Assembly (NCBI GenBank): GCA_959604355.1
Contig: CAUHAO010000001.1
Coordinates: forward strand, 62,001 to 126,000
DNA: 64,000 nt
Source of the DNA: an uncultured Eubacteriales bacterium
GTDB lineage: Bacteria; Bacillota; Clostridia; Oscillospirales; UBA644
Reading direction: 5' to 3'
The position numbers and the translations under genes are program-made. Below, one piece after another: positions 15,303 to 25,715 of the stretch. The stretch's first letter is position 1; the number at the start of each line of letters is the position of its first letter. Under the pieces are notes generated by a model. That model was not told the DNA's origin. It worked only from the letters and a program-made list of their open reading frames with translations, and did not search any database.

Positions 15303-17160
15303 ATTCGTTTTCTGTCGGGAGTCCGTCTGCGAGCGAAATTTCAGTTTCGTTGTCTGATACGTCCCCGTAATCATCTTCGGGAAAGTCATCATCTTTCGCG
15401 AGAGGAATTATTACCGTGAACGCCGTACCGACACCGAGCTCGCTTTCGACCTGTATTGTGCCGTGGTGCAGCTCTGCGATGTGCCATGCGATAGACAGAC
15501 CAAGGCCCGAACCCGTTTCCGAGCCGCCGCGGGACTTATCCGCCTTGTAAAAGCGTTCAAAGACGAACGGAAGATCTTCCTCGCTTATTCCGATACCCGT
15601 GTCGCGTACGGTGAAGTACGCGTAGGAGTCGTCATAGCGGGTAGAGAATGATATCGCGCCTTTTTCGGGCGTGAACTTGATGGCGTTGTCAAGGAGAATG
15701 ATAAATACCTGTCTCAGACGGTCCGTGTCGCCCATTATATCGGGCAGGGAAGATCCTGAAAATGCAAGTCTGACCTGTTTTTTCTTTTCTGCAACGTCGC
15801 GCATTTTAGCCGCGATATCTGCAAGAAGGGGATTGATATCGAAGCGTTTGAGTTCGATGACGATCTTTCCGGCTTTGAATTTCGATGTATCGAGCAGGTC
15901 CTTGACGAGTTTTTCGAGAGCAGTCGTTTCCGTTTCGATGCGCTTGTAATACGGCATTTTCTCTTCTTCCGTGTCGAGCACTCCGTCTGTGAGAATTTCA
16001 ACAGACCCCTTGATTATCGTGAGCGGGGTGCGGAATTCGTGGGAAACATTGGCGACAAATTCGTTACGCAGCTTTTCCAGACGTTCGGATTGGCTTATAT
16101 CTTGAACGATTACAACCACGCCTTCGACGATGTTGCCGTTAAAGATGCGCGCCGCTGTAAATTTTAGGATGTCTTTGCCTTCAATGATTACGGTCTGCTG
16201 CGTGCCGTTTTGAAGCACTTGCATGAGCATGTCGTGCAGTTTCTGAGACTCGAACTGGCCCTCATTGCACATGGATATCAGCGACGGATTATACTGGATG
16301 AGCTTGAGATTCGTGTCAAACGCGGCGATACCGTCGGAAATATTGTTGATGATATTAGAGAGTTTGTCGCGTTCGTTTTTGAGCTTTGTAAAGCTGTTGT
16401 CGAGGTTTGATGCGAGTCTGTTGAGCGAGACGGAAAGCTCACTGAGCTCGTCCGAGTCGTTTATATCGAGGTGGACGGAAAAGTCTCCTTTCGCGAGCTT
16501 TGACGCTGCGACTGACATCTCACGTATCGGATTCGTCACTTTTCTGGAAAGGAAGAATGCGACTATCGCGGCGATTGCGACGGCAATGGTGAATGTCGCG
16601 AGCACGGTTTTGAATACGTCAGACATCGAATGGCGGATCGACCCCGTGGAGGAGTGGATCACTGCGACACCCACGACATGTTTTACGTACGAATATTCCG
16701 TTGATTTGTCGTATATCGGTACCATTGCCGAGAGCGTTTCTTGCCCGAAATTATCCGAAAACGCGGTGGAAATGATTTTTTCGCCGTTTTCCGCGCGCTC
16801 GATAAGTTCGAACTGCTCTTGGGACAAATCCGATGCTGACAGCGGCCAATGACCGGGGTTGTCGGTGAGAAAATAGCCGTCAATCTTATATATCCACACC
16901 GATGCTTCGCCTATCGCGGCGGTCACAGAGGTGTAGTCCGGCAGCTTCGCGAACGAGAGACCATCGGAGTATGTGCACTCTTCGTTAGTCATCATTGCGG
17001 AGTAAGCCTCGGCGGTGTTCATCAGCAGTGTTTTTTTTGTCGAATAGGCGTTATCGGAGAATAAAAACATGAAAACAGTACTGGTGATGACTACCACCAG
17101 CACTGTTACCGATATAAATATTACCGCCATTTTGAAAGAGAGTCTTTTAAAAATAGACAT
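15301..17160 (-). CDS. Two-component sensor histidine kinase (WalK/PhoR/ResE type)
   Basis: This 619-residue membrane kinase has one helix at about 11-33, an extracytoplasmic sensor domain (34-183), and a second helix (184-204). It continues with HAMP (205-258) and a PAS-like domain (265-355), then the dimerisation domain with NVSHEFRTPL, where His374 is the phosphorylated residue. The ATPase domain carries the N box (LLDNAIKFTP), G1 box (DTGIGI), F box (FERFYKAD) and G2 box (GSGLGLSIAWH). It autophosphorylates and passes phosphate to the response regulator encoded 8 bp upstream. The layout fits the WalK/PhoR/ResE group, but the signal cannot be told. There is no clear ribosome binding site at ATG 17160, so translation is probably coupled to the regulator gene. 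The C-terminus is acidic and extends past the ATPase domain. Confidence 0.9.
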   Translation of the reverse strand: MSIFKRLSFKMAVIFISVTVLVVVITSTVFMFLFSDNAYSTKKTLLMNTAEAYSAMMTNEECTYSDGLSFAKLPDYTSVTAAIGEASVWIYKIDGYFLTDNPGHWPLSASDLSQEQFELIERAENGEKIISTAFSDNFGQETLSAMVPIYDKSTEYSYVKHVVGVAVIHSSTGSIRHSMSDVFKTVLATFTIAVAIAAIVAFFLSRKVTNPIREMSVAASKLAKGDFSVHLDINDSDELSELSVSLNRLASNLDNSFTKLKNERDKLSNIINNISDGIAAFDTNLKLIQYNPSLISMCNEGQFESQKLHDMLMQVLQNGTQQTVIIEGKDILKFTAARIFNGNIVEGVVVIVQDISQSERLEKLRNEFVANVSHEFRTPLTIIKGSVEILTDGVLDTEEEKMPYYKRIETETTALEKLVKDLLDTSKFKAGKIVIELKRFDINPLLADIAAKMRDVAEKKKQVRLAFSGSSLPDIMGDTDRLRQVFIILLDNAIKFTPEKGAISFSTRYDDSYAYFTVRDTGIGISEEDLPFVFERFYKADKSRGGSETGSGLGLSIAWHIAELHHGTIQVESELGVGTAFTVIIPLAKDDDFPEDDYGDVSDNETEISLADGLPTENE

Positions 17161-17168
17161 TGCGGGTT

Positions 17169-17858
17169 TTATTTTACTTCAAATTTATAGCCAACGCCCC
17201 AGACGGTCTTGATGTCAAAATTGACGGTGTTGTCGAGGTTGAGCTTTGTGCGGATACGTTTGATATGCGTATCGACGGTTCTCGTGTCACCGAAATATTC
17301 ATAGCCCCAGATATTCTCGAGCAGGTGATCTCTTGTGAAGACTCTGCCGGGGTTGGACGCGAAGAGCCATATTATTTCGATTTCCTTCTTCGTAAGAACG
17401 ACCGGCTTGCCGTTGACAGATGCTTCGTAGCTGTTCATATCGACAACGAGACCTGCGATCTCTATACGTTTGGAATGCTCGTCCGTAACCTCGTCGGAGA
17501 CTCGGCGGAGGACGGCCTTTATTCTCGTCATGACTTCACGCGGGCTGAAGGGTTTAACAACATAGTCGTCGGCGCCGATATCCAGACCGAGTATTCTGTC
17601 GGCTTCTTCGTTTTTCGCGGTGACCATGATTATCGGAACGTTGGAGTTCTGTCTGATCTGTCTGCAAACGTCAAAACCGTTCATTTTTGGCATCATAACA
17701 TCGAGCAATATCAGTATGGGGTTGAATTCCTTATACATTTTCAAAGCCTGCTCGCCGTCATAAGCGCAGATGCATTTGTAGCCTTCTTTTTGCGCGTAAA
17801 CTTTAAGAATATCGACAATATCCTTATTATCGTCCGCGATAAGAATGATTTTATCCAT
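17169..17858 (-). CDS. Response regulator, OmpR/PhoB family
   Basis: This 229-residue DNA-binding regulator has a receiver domain (1-120) with the acidic pocket ADDN, phospho-acceptor Asp53 in LLDVMMPKMNG, Thr80 and Lys102 (VVKPFSP). A winged-helix output domain follows (about 133-229), ending RTVDTHIKRIRTKL and KTVWGVGYKFEVK. It is the partner of the histidine kinase gene 8 bp downstream. The ATG at 17858 follows GGGGG on the message. A perfect-consensus promoter and a pair of AAGCGCTT direct repeats lie upstream, which is the kind of 10-bp-period site OmpR-family regulators bind, so autoregulation is plausible. The regulon is unknown. Confidence 0.92.
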   Translation of the reverse strand: MDKIILIADDNKDIVDILKVYAQKEGYKCICAYDGEQALKMYKEFNPILILLDVMMPKMNGFDVCRQIRQNSNVPIIMVTAKNEEADRILGLDIGADDYVVKPFSPREVMTRIKAVLRRVSDEVTDEHSKRIEIAGLVVDMNSYEASVNGKPVVLTKKEIEIIWLFASNPGRVFTRDHLLENIWGYEYFGDTRTVDTHIKRIRTKLNLDNTVNFDIKTVWGVGYKFEVK

Positions 17859-17952
17859 TTTAATACCCCCATAATTCTTTTTCTTCAGACATCATAGAGA
17901 GCTGCCCAAAGGGCTCCCGGACGGCCGAAAATTGCAAAAAATCGCAAGAATC

Positions 17953-17970
17953 AAGCGCTTTTAAGCGCTT
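17953..17970. repeat. AAGCGCTT direct/palindromic pair (candidate operator)
   Basis: AAGCGCTT occurs at 17953-17960 and again at 17963-17970, a 10-bp period. Each copy is itself a palindrome. The pair begins at about the transcription start of the two-component operon, so binding there could repress or autoregulate it. It could alternatively form a short RNA hairpin in the leader. Confidence 0.45.
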
Positions 17971-17978
17971 ATAGATGT

Positions 17979-18007
17979 ATTATAGCATAAATTTCATAGA
18001 TTGTCAA
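17979..18007 (-). promoter_or_regulatory. Sigma-A promoter of the two-component operon (perfect consensus)
   Basis: On the minus strand TTGACA (18007-18002) and TATAAT (17984-17979) are separated by exactly 17 bp. The predicted start near 17972 leaves a leader of about 115 nt before the response regulator. Confidence 0.85.
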
Positions 18008-18097
18008 TATGTTTTTTTTCTATGTTAATAAAAAGACATTTTTATTAAGATTTTGTTAAGCGTATAATCAGACATTTTTCGACACGGCAATTTGTTT

Positions 18098-19861
18098 TTA
18101 CTTCAAAACGTTTATAAGATCGGTCCTTCCCGCGATACGGAGAGCCTCTATAACAAGCTGACGGTTCTTCGGATTTTTGAACTGCATCAGCGCGCGCTGC
18201 ATGGCTTTGTCTTTCGCCGAACGTGCGACATAGACGGGCTTCATGGTGAAAGGATCGAGTCCTGTACGGAACATTGCGGTTGAGACCGTTCCCGGCGTGG
18301 GGTAGAAATCCTGAACCTGTTCGGGCTGATAACCTATACTCTTGATATAAAGGGCGAGGTCGATGGCGTCATTGAGTGTGCAGCCGGGATGCGATGACAT
18401 GAGATAGGGCACAAGAAACTGTCGACAGCCGAATTGTTTGTTTATAGCGAAATATTTATCGCAGAATTTTTTATAGTAGCGGAATCTGGGCTTGCCCATC
18501 TTCTCAAGGACTCTGTCAGACGAGTGTTCGGGCGCGACTTTGAGCTGACCGCTGATATGGTATTTGACGAGCTCGTTGAAAAATTCGTCGTTTTTGTCGA
18601 GCATCAGATAGTCAAAACGTATCCCGGAACGGACAAAGACCTTTTTAACTTTCGGCAGGTTCCGTACCGTTCGGAGAATATCAAGGTATTCGGCGTGATC
18701 GGCTTTTACGGCCGGACAAGGCTCGGGAGCGAGACATTTGCGGTCTTTGCACATTATCTTTTTGCCGCAGGAGTTATGGCGGAAATTCGCCGTAGGACCA
18801 CCGATATCATGGATATAGCCTTTGAAGTTCGGGCCTTGAGTGATCTTTTTCGCTTCTTCGACGATCGACCCTTTGCTGCGCGAAGTGATAAGCCTGCCCT
18901 GGTGGAAAACGATCGAGCAGAAGTTGCAGCCGCCGAAACAGCCGCGGTTGTGGGTTATTGATTGTTCGACCTCCGCAAGGCCCGGCACGCCACCGTCTTT
19001 TTCGTACATCGGGTGGTATGTGCGCGTGTATGGCAGAGCGTATGTTTCGTCCATTTCCTCGGTCGTGAGGGGGCGCATTGGGGGGTTCTGCACAAGCCAG
19101 CGCATGGAATGTTTCTGCACGAGTGTTTTTCCTGCGTAAGGATCCTGATTTTCGTACTGAATCCTTGTTGCAATTGCGTATTTTTCGTTTGATTTTCGCA
19201 CATCTTCAAACGACGGGCATTCCACGCAGTCGGACGGACGTGCGTGAGAAACATAGCACGTTCCGGGGATATCTGTCATTTCCGAGACTGTCATTCCTTC
19301 ACCGAAACGGCGCACGATTTCACGCGTTATAAGTTCGCCCATGCCGTAACTGAGAAGGTCTGCGGATGAGTCAATGAGGATGCTGCGGCGCACGTCGTTC
19401 TGCCAGTAGTCATAATGCGCGAAGCGGCGCAGAGAAGCCTCGAGACCGCCTATTATTATCGGTATGTCTCCGAATGCTTCACGGATTTTGTTGCAGTATA
19501 CGACTACCGCGCGGTCGGGACGTTTGCCTGCCTGTCCGCCGGGAGAATACGCGTCTGTGCTTCTCGGTTTTTTCGCCACTGTGTAGTGCGCTACCATGGA
19601 GTCAATGTTTCCCGAATTGACCATGAAGGCGTATTTCGGAGTGCCGAGAACGCGGAAAGAGTCGGCGTCTTTCCAGTCCGGTTGCGCAATTATGCCGACA
19701 GTGAAGCCTTCGGACTGTATTACACGGGATATGATTGCCGTGCCGAAAGACGGGTGATCGACATAAGCGTCACCCGTCACACAAATAAAATCAAGTTGAA
19801 CGATGCCTTCCCGCTGCATATCCTCGCGGCTTACGGGAAGAAAATCTTTTCTGTCAGTCAT
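18098..19861 (-). CDS. ygiQ: YgiQ family radical SAM protein
   Basis: This 587-residue protein of the YgiQ family starts with the family's N-terminal domain ([37 protein letters not shown]). The radical SAM core has the CxxxCxxC cluster in [19 protein letters not shown], which would bind a 4Fe-4S cluster that cleaves S-adenosylmethionine. Further cysteines (CGKKIMC, CLAPEPC) follow. The reaction catalysed by YgiQ is not known. I choose the ATG at 19861 because it overlaps the ftsK stop as ATGA, a translational-coupling arrangement; a longer start at 19882 has no ribosome binding site. It is the last gene of the uppP-ftsK-ygiQ unit. I see no obvious terminator after it. Confidence 0.88.
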   Translation of the reverse strand: MTDRKDFLPVSREDMQREGIVQLDFICVTGDAYVDHPSFGTAIISRVIQSEGFTVGIIAQPDWKDADSFRVLGTPKYAFMVNSGNIDSMVAHYTVAKKPRSTDAYSPGGQAGKRPDRAVVVYCNKIREAFGDIPIIIGGLEASLRRFAHYDYWQNDVRRSILIDSSADLLSYGMGELITREIVRRFGEGMTVSEMTDIPGTCYVSHARPSDCVECPSFEDVRKSNEKYAIATRIQYENQDPYAGKTLVQKHSMRWLVQNPPMRPLTTEEMDETYALPYTRTYHPMYEKDGGVPGLAEVEQSITHNRGCFGGCNFCSIVFHQGRLITSRSKGSIVEEAKKITQGPNFKGYIHDIGGPTANFRHNSCGKKIMCKDRKCLAPEPCPAVKADHAEYLDILRTVRNLPKVKKVFVRSGIRFDYLMLDKNDEFFNELVKYHISGQLKVAPEHSSDRVLEKMGKPRFRYYKKFCDKYFAINKQFGCRQFLVPYLMSSHPGCTLNDAIDLALYIKSIGYQPEQVQDFYPTPGTVSTAMFRTGLDPFTMKPVYVARSAKDKAMQRALMQFKNPKNRQLVIEALRIAGRTDLINVLK

Positions 19862-22653
19862 TCTTCGTTTCTTGCTTTCCATTCAATGAATTGAGACTTC
19901 GTCATTAATACTTCGCGGGGTTTCGAGCCCTGGAATGGGCCGACTATCCCCCTTGCTTCCATCTGGTCGATGACTTTCGCCGCTCTCGCGTAACCGAGAC
20001 CGAGACGTCTTTGCAGCATACTCGTTGATGCCTGACCGTATTCGACGACACATTCTATCGCTTCCATCAGACGCGGATCTTCCTTTGAGTTTCCGCCATC
20101 GTCGTCGCTTATGCCGCCGCCATGTCCCGCAGCCTGCTGCTGTTGGATCTGCTCGATACGCTTAAGGACATTGTCGTCATACGTCGCCGCTCCGTTTTCC
20201 TTGACCGATTTGGCAACGCTTTCGACTTCTTTATCGGAAACGAAGCATCCCTGTACACGTATTGGTTTTGATGCGCCGAGGGGGTTGTAAAGCATATCGC
20301 CGCGTCCGATAAGTTTTTCCGCGCCCGTGTTATCGAGAATGACTCGTGAGTCTATCTGTGAGGATACCGCGAAAGCGATCCTCGAGGGAATATTTGCTTT
20401 GATTATGCCCGTTACGATATCCGCTGAGGGGCGTTGTGTCGCAACGACAAGGTGCATACCCGCCGCACGCGCCATCTGAGCCAGACGGCATATCGAGTCC
20501 TCGACTTCGCTCTTCGACGCCATTATAAGATCTGCAAGCTCGTCTATTACGATGACTATCTGAGGCATCTTTTCCTCGTCAGGATCCAGAGTCTTGTTAT
20601 ACCCTACAAAGTCGCGTACGCCCTTTTCCGCAAAGAGTTTGTAACGTTCGAGCATTTCCTGCACCGCCCATTGCAGTGCGCCCGCTGCTTTGTTGGGGTC
20701 TGTGACAACGGGGATAAGCAGATGAGGGATGCCGTTGTAGATATTGAGCTCAACAACTTTCGGGTCGACGAGAATCATTTTTACTTCATCCGGCGAACTC
20801 TTGTAAAGGATGCTCATGAGAATTGAGTTTATGCAGACGGATTTACCTGAGCCGGTAGAGCCGGCAATGAGAAGATGAGGCATTTTTGCAAGATCGATGA
20901 CGATGGGCTGGCCGCTGATGTCCTTGCCGAGAGCAACGGATATCTTGCTTTTGCTGTTTTTGAACTCGTCGCTTGCTATGATCTCCTTAAGGTATACCGT
21001 TCCGGGGACTTTGTTGGGTATTTCAATACCAATGGCTGCTTTCCCCGGTATGGGCGCTTCGATACGGACGGCGGATGCCGCGAGATGAAGGGCGATATCG
21101 TCTGAAAGATTCGTTATCTTGCTTATTTTTACACCGGCATTGGGGGCAAGCTCGTATCTGGTGACTGTCGGGCCGCGTTTCGCGTCAAGGACTGTTGTTT
21201 CGACGTTGAATGTGAGCAGCGCGTCTTTGAGCTTTGCCGCTGTCGCGATGAGCTCTTCTTTTTGCTGGTTAGTATTCGCGTCGGGGATATACTGCAGCAG
21301 TGAAAGCGGCGGAAGAACGTATTCCGGCTTGTTTTCCTGCTGTACGGCGTTGAGCTGTGCCGCCGTTTTCTGAGGGTCGGATATAGCCTTTTCAAGGATA
21401 TCAGAGGGGATTATTTCCTCATCCGTTTTCCCGTCAGCGTGTGCAGTCTCATGCTCGGATTTCTTTGTTTTCGTCGCGGGCTTATACATTATGTTCTGTA
21501 TATCTTCATCTGTGGTCGCGTTTATCTCGGTTACCGGAGAGATGTCGGGAATATCTGCGAGAGAAGACGTGTTTTTATTCAGAGACGGAAAAAGAAACTG
21601 CGCATCTGAAGACTGGGTTGTTGAAGTGTTTTTGCCGTGTATGGTCGGATTTATTGCGGCTTTCGCGGTGAAAGGGATAAAAACGTCCCCTGCCTGCTTT
21701 TCCTCAGCAGCAAGCTTGTCCTTTACCTTTTTTTTGCGCCTTATCTTTTCCGATTTGCGTGCGTTTTCCTTATACTGAGACGATATCTCGTTGAGGATGC
21801 TGTCCACATCATCGCCGTTTTTTGGCTGTTTCGGAGTCACCACAGGATGCTGAGGCATTTCCGGTTCGTTTTTGACAGAAGAAAGAATTAGGTCGTCATC
21901 GTTTTCGTATTTTTTCGTTTTTTCGGCTTTTGCGGTCTGCTTAGCAATTTTTCTGAGGTCTTTTTTGATTGCTTTTATATCTCTTGAAACCGATACGGGC
22001 TGGGCCTTTCCGTTTTTGTCCATTTCGAGTTCGTCATGCACGGACAGCGTGAACATATTCTTCACGGTCGAGAATGTGATGCCCGTTGTGAGGACGAGCG
22101 CGATGAGCATGCCCACGCCGATTATTATTCCCGAACCTACTTTTGACGCGAAGCTTCTGAAAAGCAGTTCTATCCAACCGCCGAGGACACCGCCGGATGC
22201 GTTTTGCGTGCCTGCGGTGAAAAGGTCTTTTGTAAGCGCAACAAAATTATCGGGAAATCCTTCAACTGAGGATATGCTTTGGGGAACATTGTATGCAAAT
22301 ACGTTATAGAACGCTGAGAAAAGCGTTGTAAAAAGGACCCCGATGCCGAATTTAAACTTCGGACGATTGCCTTTGAGCAGAAGCACCGCCGCTATGTATA
22401 CGAACAAAAACGGCACGATAAATCCTCCTACGCCGAGAATTCCGAGCAGGATCGTTTTTACCGCGGAGCCGACAGGGTCTATGAGTGTGGAGATACAGCC
22501 GATAAACGTGAGCACTGCAACGAGAATGAGAATGAGTGCCGTGACGGTGTCGTGAACATATGAGTTATTATTGCTTTTGCGCGCCACGTTTTTTCTCTTT
22601 TTGGAAGATGAAGTTCTTGTTGCTGCGGACTTTTTCTTTTTCGTGTTTGCCAT
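19858..22653 (-). CDS. ftsK: DNA translocase FtsK/SpoIIIE
   Basis: This 931-residue double-stranded DNA pump begins with a lysine/arginine-rich cytoplasmic tip. Four to five membrane helices follow (about 35-200), then a variable, charged linker (about 210-450). The motor domain has Walker [10 protein letters not shown], the following [20 protein letters not shown], and Walker [12 protein letters not shown]. It ends with a winged-helix gamma domain ([19 protein letters not shown]) that reads KOPS/SRS-type sequences. In spore formers SpoIIIE packs the chromosome into the forespore; FtsK-like copies clear DNA from the division septum. Sequence alone does not tell which role dominates. The gene lies 12 bp after uppP and overlaps ygiQ by 4 bp. 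Confidence 0.93.
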   Translation of the reverse strand: MANTKKKKSAATRTSSSKKRKNVARKSNNNSYVHDTVTALILILVAVLTFIGCISTLIDPVGSAVKTILLGILGVGGFIVPFLFVYIAAVLLLKGNRPKFKFGIGVLFTTLFSAFYNVFAYNVPQSISSVEGFPDNFVALTKDLFTAGTQNASGGVLGGWIELLFRSFASKVGSGIIIGVGMLIALVLTTGITFSTVKNMFTLSVHDELEMDKNGKAQPVSVSRDIKAIKKDLRKIAKQTAKAEKTKKYENDDDLILSSVKNEPEMPQHPVVTPKQPKNGDDVDSILNEISSQYKENARKSEKIRRKKKVKDKLAAEEKQAGDVFIPFTAKAAINPTIHGKNTSTTQSSDAQFLFPSLNKNTSSLADIPDISPVTEINATTDEDIQNIMYKPATKTKKSEHETAHADGKTDEEIIPSDILEKAISDPQKTAAQLNAVQQENKPEYVLPPLSLLQYIPDANTNQQKEELIATAAKLKDALLTFNVETTVLDAKRGPTVTRYELAPNAGVKISKITNLSDDIALHLAASAVRIEAPIPGKAAIGIEIPNKVPGTVYLKEIIASDEFKNSKSKISVALGKDISGQPIVIDLAKMPHLLIAGSTGSGKSVCINSILMSILYKSSPDEVKMILVDPKVVELNIYNGIPHLLIPVVTDPNKAAGALQWAVQEMLERYKLFAEKGVRDFVGYNKTLDPDEEKMPQIVIVIDELADLIMASKSEVEDSICRLAQMARAAGMHLVVATQRPSADIVTGIIKANIPSRIAFAVSSQIDSRVILDNTGAEKLIGRGDMLYNPLGASKPIRVQGCFVSDKEVESVAKSVKENGAATYDDNVLKRIEQIQQQQAAGHGGGISDDDGGNSKEDPRLMEAIECVVEYGQASTSMLQRRLGLGYARAAKVIDQMEARGIVGPFQGSKPREVLMTKSQFIEWKARNEE

Positions 22654-22665
22654 TCCGAAAGCTCC

Positions 22666-23502
22666 TTATTTTACAAGAGAGAATATTATTGCGAAAACTC
22701 CTACTGCAAAACAGTAGACGGAGAATACTGTGAATTTCTTGCTTTTGAGTATGTATTCAAGCAACTTTATTGCCGCAAACCCGGAGATTGCAGCGACCGC
22801 CGTTCCTACGAGAAACACAGGCAGAAGAGATATATTGAAAGATCCCTCCTGCACAATATCAAAAATATTGAGCACAACGCTGCCGAGGATTGTGGGTATT
22901 GAGAGGATGAACGAGTATTCCGCGGCGAATTTGCGGTTGAAGCCGCACGCGAGGCCCGCGGTTATCGTCGAGCCTGAACGCGAAATACCCGGAACGAGAG
23001 CGATTGCCTGTACGATGCCGACGACGATCGAATCTTTGAGCGTCATCTTCTCCGCGTCTTTTTTGCCTGTGACGATATGGTCGCTGGCAAAGAGGAAGAT
23101 CGATGTCACGAGCAGAGCGATTCCGACGAGAAGGGTCGAGGAGTACGCCGTTTCGATCTTATCCTTAAAAGGAACAAGTACGAAAAGCGGAAGTATTGAT
23201 ACGATGATAAAGAATATCATACGTTGATTTCCCGATGCTGTTTTCGCGTGGAGTTTTCCTTTAAAAAGCTGAGGAATTGACTTGAAAAATGTCGAGATAA
23301 GCGCACATATCTTTTTTCGGAACGCGAAAAACACCGCGATGAGAGTCCCGAAATGCAGCATTGTATCAAAGAATATATCATGTGTGCCGATATCTATATT
23401 GAGAATGTTCTGAAAAAGAATAAGGTGTCCGGAGCTTGATACAGGAAGAAATTCCGTGATGCCCTGAACAAGGCCGAGAAGAATCGACTGAATAAGAGTC
23501 AT
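22666..23502 (-). CDS. uppP: Undecaprenyl-diphosphate phosphatase UppP/BacA
   Basis: This 278-residue polytopic membrane enzyme recycles the lipid carrier undecaprenyl pyrophosphate to the monophosphate for cell wall synthesis, and confers bacitracin tolerance when abundant. The two family motifs are present: GITEFLPVSSSGHL near the N-terminus and GISRSGSTITAGL near residue 160. About eight hydrophobic helices follow the BacA pattern. I place the start at ATG 23502, preceded by AGGAGGG 4 bases upstream; the frame is open to 23526 but without a ribosome binding site. It is the first gene of uppP-ftsK-ygiQ and has its own sigma-A promoter. Confidence 0.93.
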   Translation of the reverse strand: MTLIQSILLGLVQGITEFLPVSSSGHLILFQNILNIDIGTHDIFFDTMLHFGTLIAVFFAFRKKICALISTFFKSIPQLFKGKLHAKTASGNQRMIFFIIVSILPLFVLVPFKDKIETAYSSTLLVGIALLVTSIFLFASDHIVTGKKDAEKMTLKDSIVVGIVQAIALVPGISRSGSTITAGLACGFNRKFAAEYSFILSIPTILGSVVLNIFDIVQEGSFNISLLPVFLVGTAVAAISGFAAIKLLEYILKSKKFTVFSVYCFAVGVFAIIFSLVK

Positions 23503-23557
23503 TTTGCCCTCCTGAGGTTTTCGCATGTTGTATTTTATTTATATTACTACAATTTAT

Positions 23558-23586
23558 AGTATATCACAAAAAGAGCAAAACGTCAA
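23558..23586 (-). promoter_or_regulatory. Sigma-A promoter of uppP-ftsK-ygiQ
   Basis: On the minus strand TTGACG (23586-23581) and TATACT (23563-23558) have 17-bp spacing, about 55 bp upstream of the uppP start. Confidence 0.65.
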
Positions 23587-23595
23587 GCATCAGTA

Positions 23596-23635
23596 AAAAA
23601 GATTTTGCCGCATCCGTGCTGTCGGTGCGGCAAAA
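23596..23635 (-). terminator. Rho-independent terminator of the 23639 gene
   Basis: TTTTGCCGCA (23603-23612) and TGCGGCAAAA (23626-23635) form a 10-bp stem. On the minus strand it is followed by TCTTTTTT. It lies directly after the stop of the P-loop ATPase gene and just before the uppP promoter. Confidence 0.85.
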
Positions 23636-23638
23636 GAG

Positions 23639-24700
23639 TCATTTATATATTTTTTCTATCGTTTCCGCTGTCAGACGGTCTACTTTGCCGTAATCCATGG
23701 CGGAGATGTATATTTCTTCGAGATCATCATGGAGAGCCTTTGCGTGTTTCATCGCGCTTACGGAAATATCCAGGCACCTGCCCATGAGCTTCGTGTCTGT
23801 TCTGAGGCGTTTCGCTTCAAGAGATATGTCCGGGGAGATAAAGCGTCTGAAGTTTATGATTCTTGCACCCTGCGGCTCGAACGACGCGAACCTATTAGAC
23901 GTGACGAATGCCGTGTCAATGGCCGGTATCGCGATATGGACGGCTTTTGCAGGGCATATAGGGGTGTGGAACTCGTACACGTCATACCCCGCGCGGAGCG
24001 CCGCATCAGATATTTTTTCGAGAACATCGGGTGTCAGACAGTACATATCGCTGAAAACGACGATTTTCGAGCAAAGGGTGTAGACGGTATCTTTGAATGT
24101 GATAAATCCTTTTGGGGTCACTCCCGAAAGGAATCTCTTCAGACGTTTGCCGTCGCCAGACGTTTTTTTCGGCACGGTGCGCAGAATAAGGCGTTCGGTG
24201 AATTTGTCGAGTTTCTCGTGCAATAAATATTTTTCCGCGCATATCTGTATATCCCTGAAAGCATTTCCTGCGGCGCAAAGGTAGCGGTATCCCTGCGCGT
24301 AAGATTCGGATATTTCGAAATTGAGGGTTTTTATGTCGTTTTTCGAGCGTTTGAGCACTTTCTCATCCCAACAGTCGCCCATGTTGATTATTCCGCCGCA
24401 TGCGCCCGGAAATACCGGTTCGAGCAGATGAGGCGGTGTCCCGTCAGCGGCAATGATGTCTTTTTCGGGAATATATACCGCGTCGAGCGAATCGGGGTCT
24501 GACGAGCAGTAGACATATTCCACAAAGTCGCCTTCACGTAAAGCCCTTGATGCCAGTTTTTTCATCAGCCCGCTCTTTCCCGTACCCGGTCCGCCTTTGA
24601 TTATGTATGTGGTCTTGTCACGGACAAAAGCGGGGAAAAACGAGTAAAATCCGTCGGGGGTATTTGCGCTCAGAAATGTGCGGATCCCGTTTCCGTTCAA
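23639..24700 (-). CDS. P-loop ATPase of unknown function (PRK06851-like)
   Basis: This 353-residue protein has a Walker A motif KGGPGTGKSGLM at about residues 35-46. Conserved stretches follow, such as EYVYCSSDPDSLDAVYIPE and PVFPGACGGIINMGDCWD. I recognise these as typical of a clostridial/bacillar ATPase family of unknown role that I know as PRK06851. A second P-loop, expected mid-protein in that family, is not obvious here: the section near residue 210 reads SGVTPKGFITF without GKS/T. The start is TTG 24700, supported by GGAGA about 10 bases upstream and the lack of a better ATG. It is a single-gene unit, with a strong terminator after it. Confidence 0.75.
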   Translation of the reverse strand: MNGNGIRTFLSANTPDGFYSFFPAFVRDKTTYIIKGGPGTGKSGLMKKLASRALREGDFVEYVYCSSDPDSLDAVYIPEKDIIAADGTPPHLLEPVFPGACGGIINMGDCWDEKVLKRSKNDIKTLNFEISESYAQGYRYLCAAGNAFRDIQICAEKYLLHEKLDKFTERLILRTVPKKTSGDGKRLKRFLSGVTPKGFITFKDTVYTLCSKIVVFSDMYCLTPDVLEKISDAALRAGYDVYEFHTPICPAKAVHIAIPAIDTAFVTSNRFASFEPQGARIINFRRFISPDISLEAKRLRTDTKLMGRCLDISVSAMKHAKALHDDLEEIYISAMDYGKVDRLTAETIEKIYK

Positions 24701-24747
24701 TAAAATCGTCTCCTTTTGTATAATTTCATTACATTATACGCGAAAAG

Positions 24748-24786
24748 GCGAAAAAGTGACAGAGGCCCCTTTTCAGAGGCCTCTGT
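24748..24786 (-). terminator. Rho-independent terminator of the 24837 lipoprotein gene
   Basis: ACAGAGGCC (24759-24767) and GGCCTCTGT (24778-24786) form a 9-bp stem with a 10-nt loop. On the minus strand it is followed by CACTTTTTC. Confidence 0.75.
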
Positions 24787-24836
24787 GTATATTACTGTTA
24801 TAGGAAATCAGCGGATTCGCCGTATTCTTCAAAATT

Positions 24837-25667
24837 TTATTCGGATTCTTCATAGCCGGGATATTCGTCAACAGAGGGAATTTCAAAATCCACGACGTCT
24901 CCCGTTTCGATAATTTTTGTTTCCCCCTCGATATTGTAAGTTATATTTATTCCGTAGGCGGACACGGCCATATCCATTTTTATGGTCTCGGACGCGATAT
25001 CTCCTTTTTCGTCGAGCGTAATGGAGAGGGTCGCGTTGGATATGCTCAATTTTACATCTTCGTCTTCGTCTTCATCTTCGCTTAACAATGATTCGAGCGA
25101 TTCCTTGAAAGATGGGAGTTCAAGCAGACTTTCTGCCTTGAGGACAATGTTGAGAGTTGTTGAGCCGTCAACTTTTTCCATTGTTATCTCGGATATGATT
25201 TTTTCATCGTAATTTATGTCGAAGAGAGAAAAGCCCTGTGAAGCGGAGAATTCGTTATAAGACATCGGCAGCTTGTATTTTGTTCCGAACATATCGACCA
25301 GAGAGAAACCGTTGGTATAATAGGACTCCGTTTTCATCGATTCCCCGAATACTTCCGTCGTTGATATGACTTTGCATTTCAAATCCTCGGAAGAGATGTT
25401 TTTAATCCATTCTTCCACAGTCGTGGGTACGGTGTATTTTATACCGCCCATATCCATGGTGAGGTTTATGTTCATAGTAAGGTGGAGCGCTGTGTTCGCC
25501 TTCATACGTTCCACAGCTTCTTTATATATCTCAAGTGCTCTTTCCGGAGATTCTGTCGGAGCCGGTTCGGGAGTCTCTGTAGGTTTGGACGTGGCTTTGC
25601 ATGCGGCGAAAGAGAGGATGCATATTATAGTTAGTGCGAGTGCAAGGATTCTTTTGATCTGTTTCAT
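24837..25667 (-). CDS. Hypothetical lipoprotein
   Basis: This 276-residue protein has a lipoprotein signal peptide (MKQIKRILALALTIICILS) and a lipobox SFAAC with Cys23 as the predicted lipidation site. A Pro/Thr/Glu-rich spacer (PTETPEPAPTESPE) follows. The rest is a soluble beta-rich domain that alternates NLTMDMGGIKYTV-like strands and carries an acidic run SEDEDEDEDVK near residue 195. The fold resembles LppX/LolA-like or DUF6612-type lipoproteins of Bacillota in general look, but I cannot assign a family. It would sit on the outer face of the membrane. ATG 25667 has AAAGGAGA 7 bases upstream and a sigma-A promoter; the terminator downstream makes it monocistronic. Confidence 0.8.
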   Translation of the reverse strand: MKQIKRILALALTIICILSFAACKATSKPTETPEPAPTESPERALEIYKEAVERMKANTALHLTMNINLTMDMGGIKYTVPTTVEEWIKNISSEDLKCKVISTTEVFGESMKTESYYTNGFSLVDMFGTKYKLPMSYNEFSASQGFSLFDINYDEKIISEITMEKVDGSTTLNIVLKAESLLELPSFKESLESLLSEDEDEDEDVKLSISNATLSITLDEKGDIASETIKMDMAVSAYGINITYNIEGETKIIETGDVVDFEIPSVDEYPGYEESE

Positions 25668-25715
25668 GTCTGTTCTCCTTTAAGAGTAAATTCAAAAGCT
25701 TTGTTCTTAATACAG

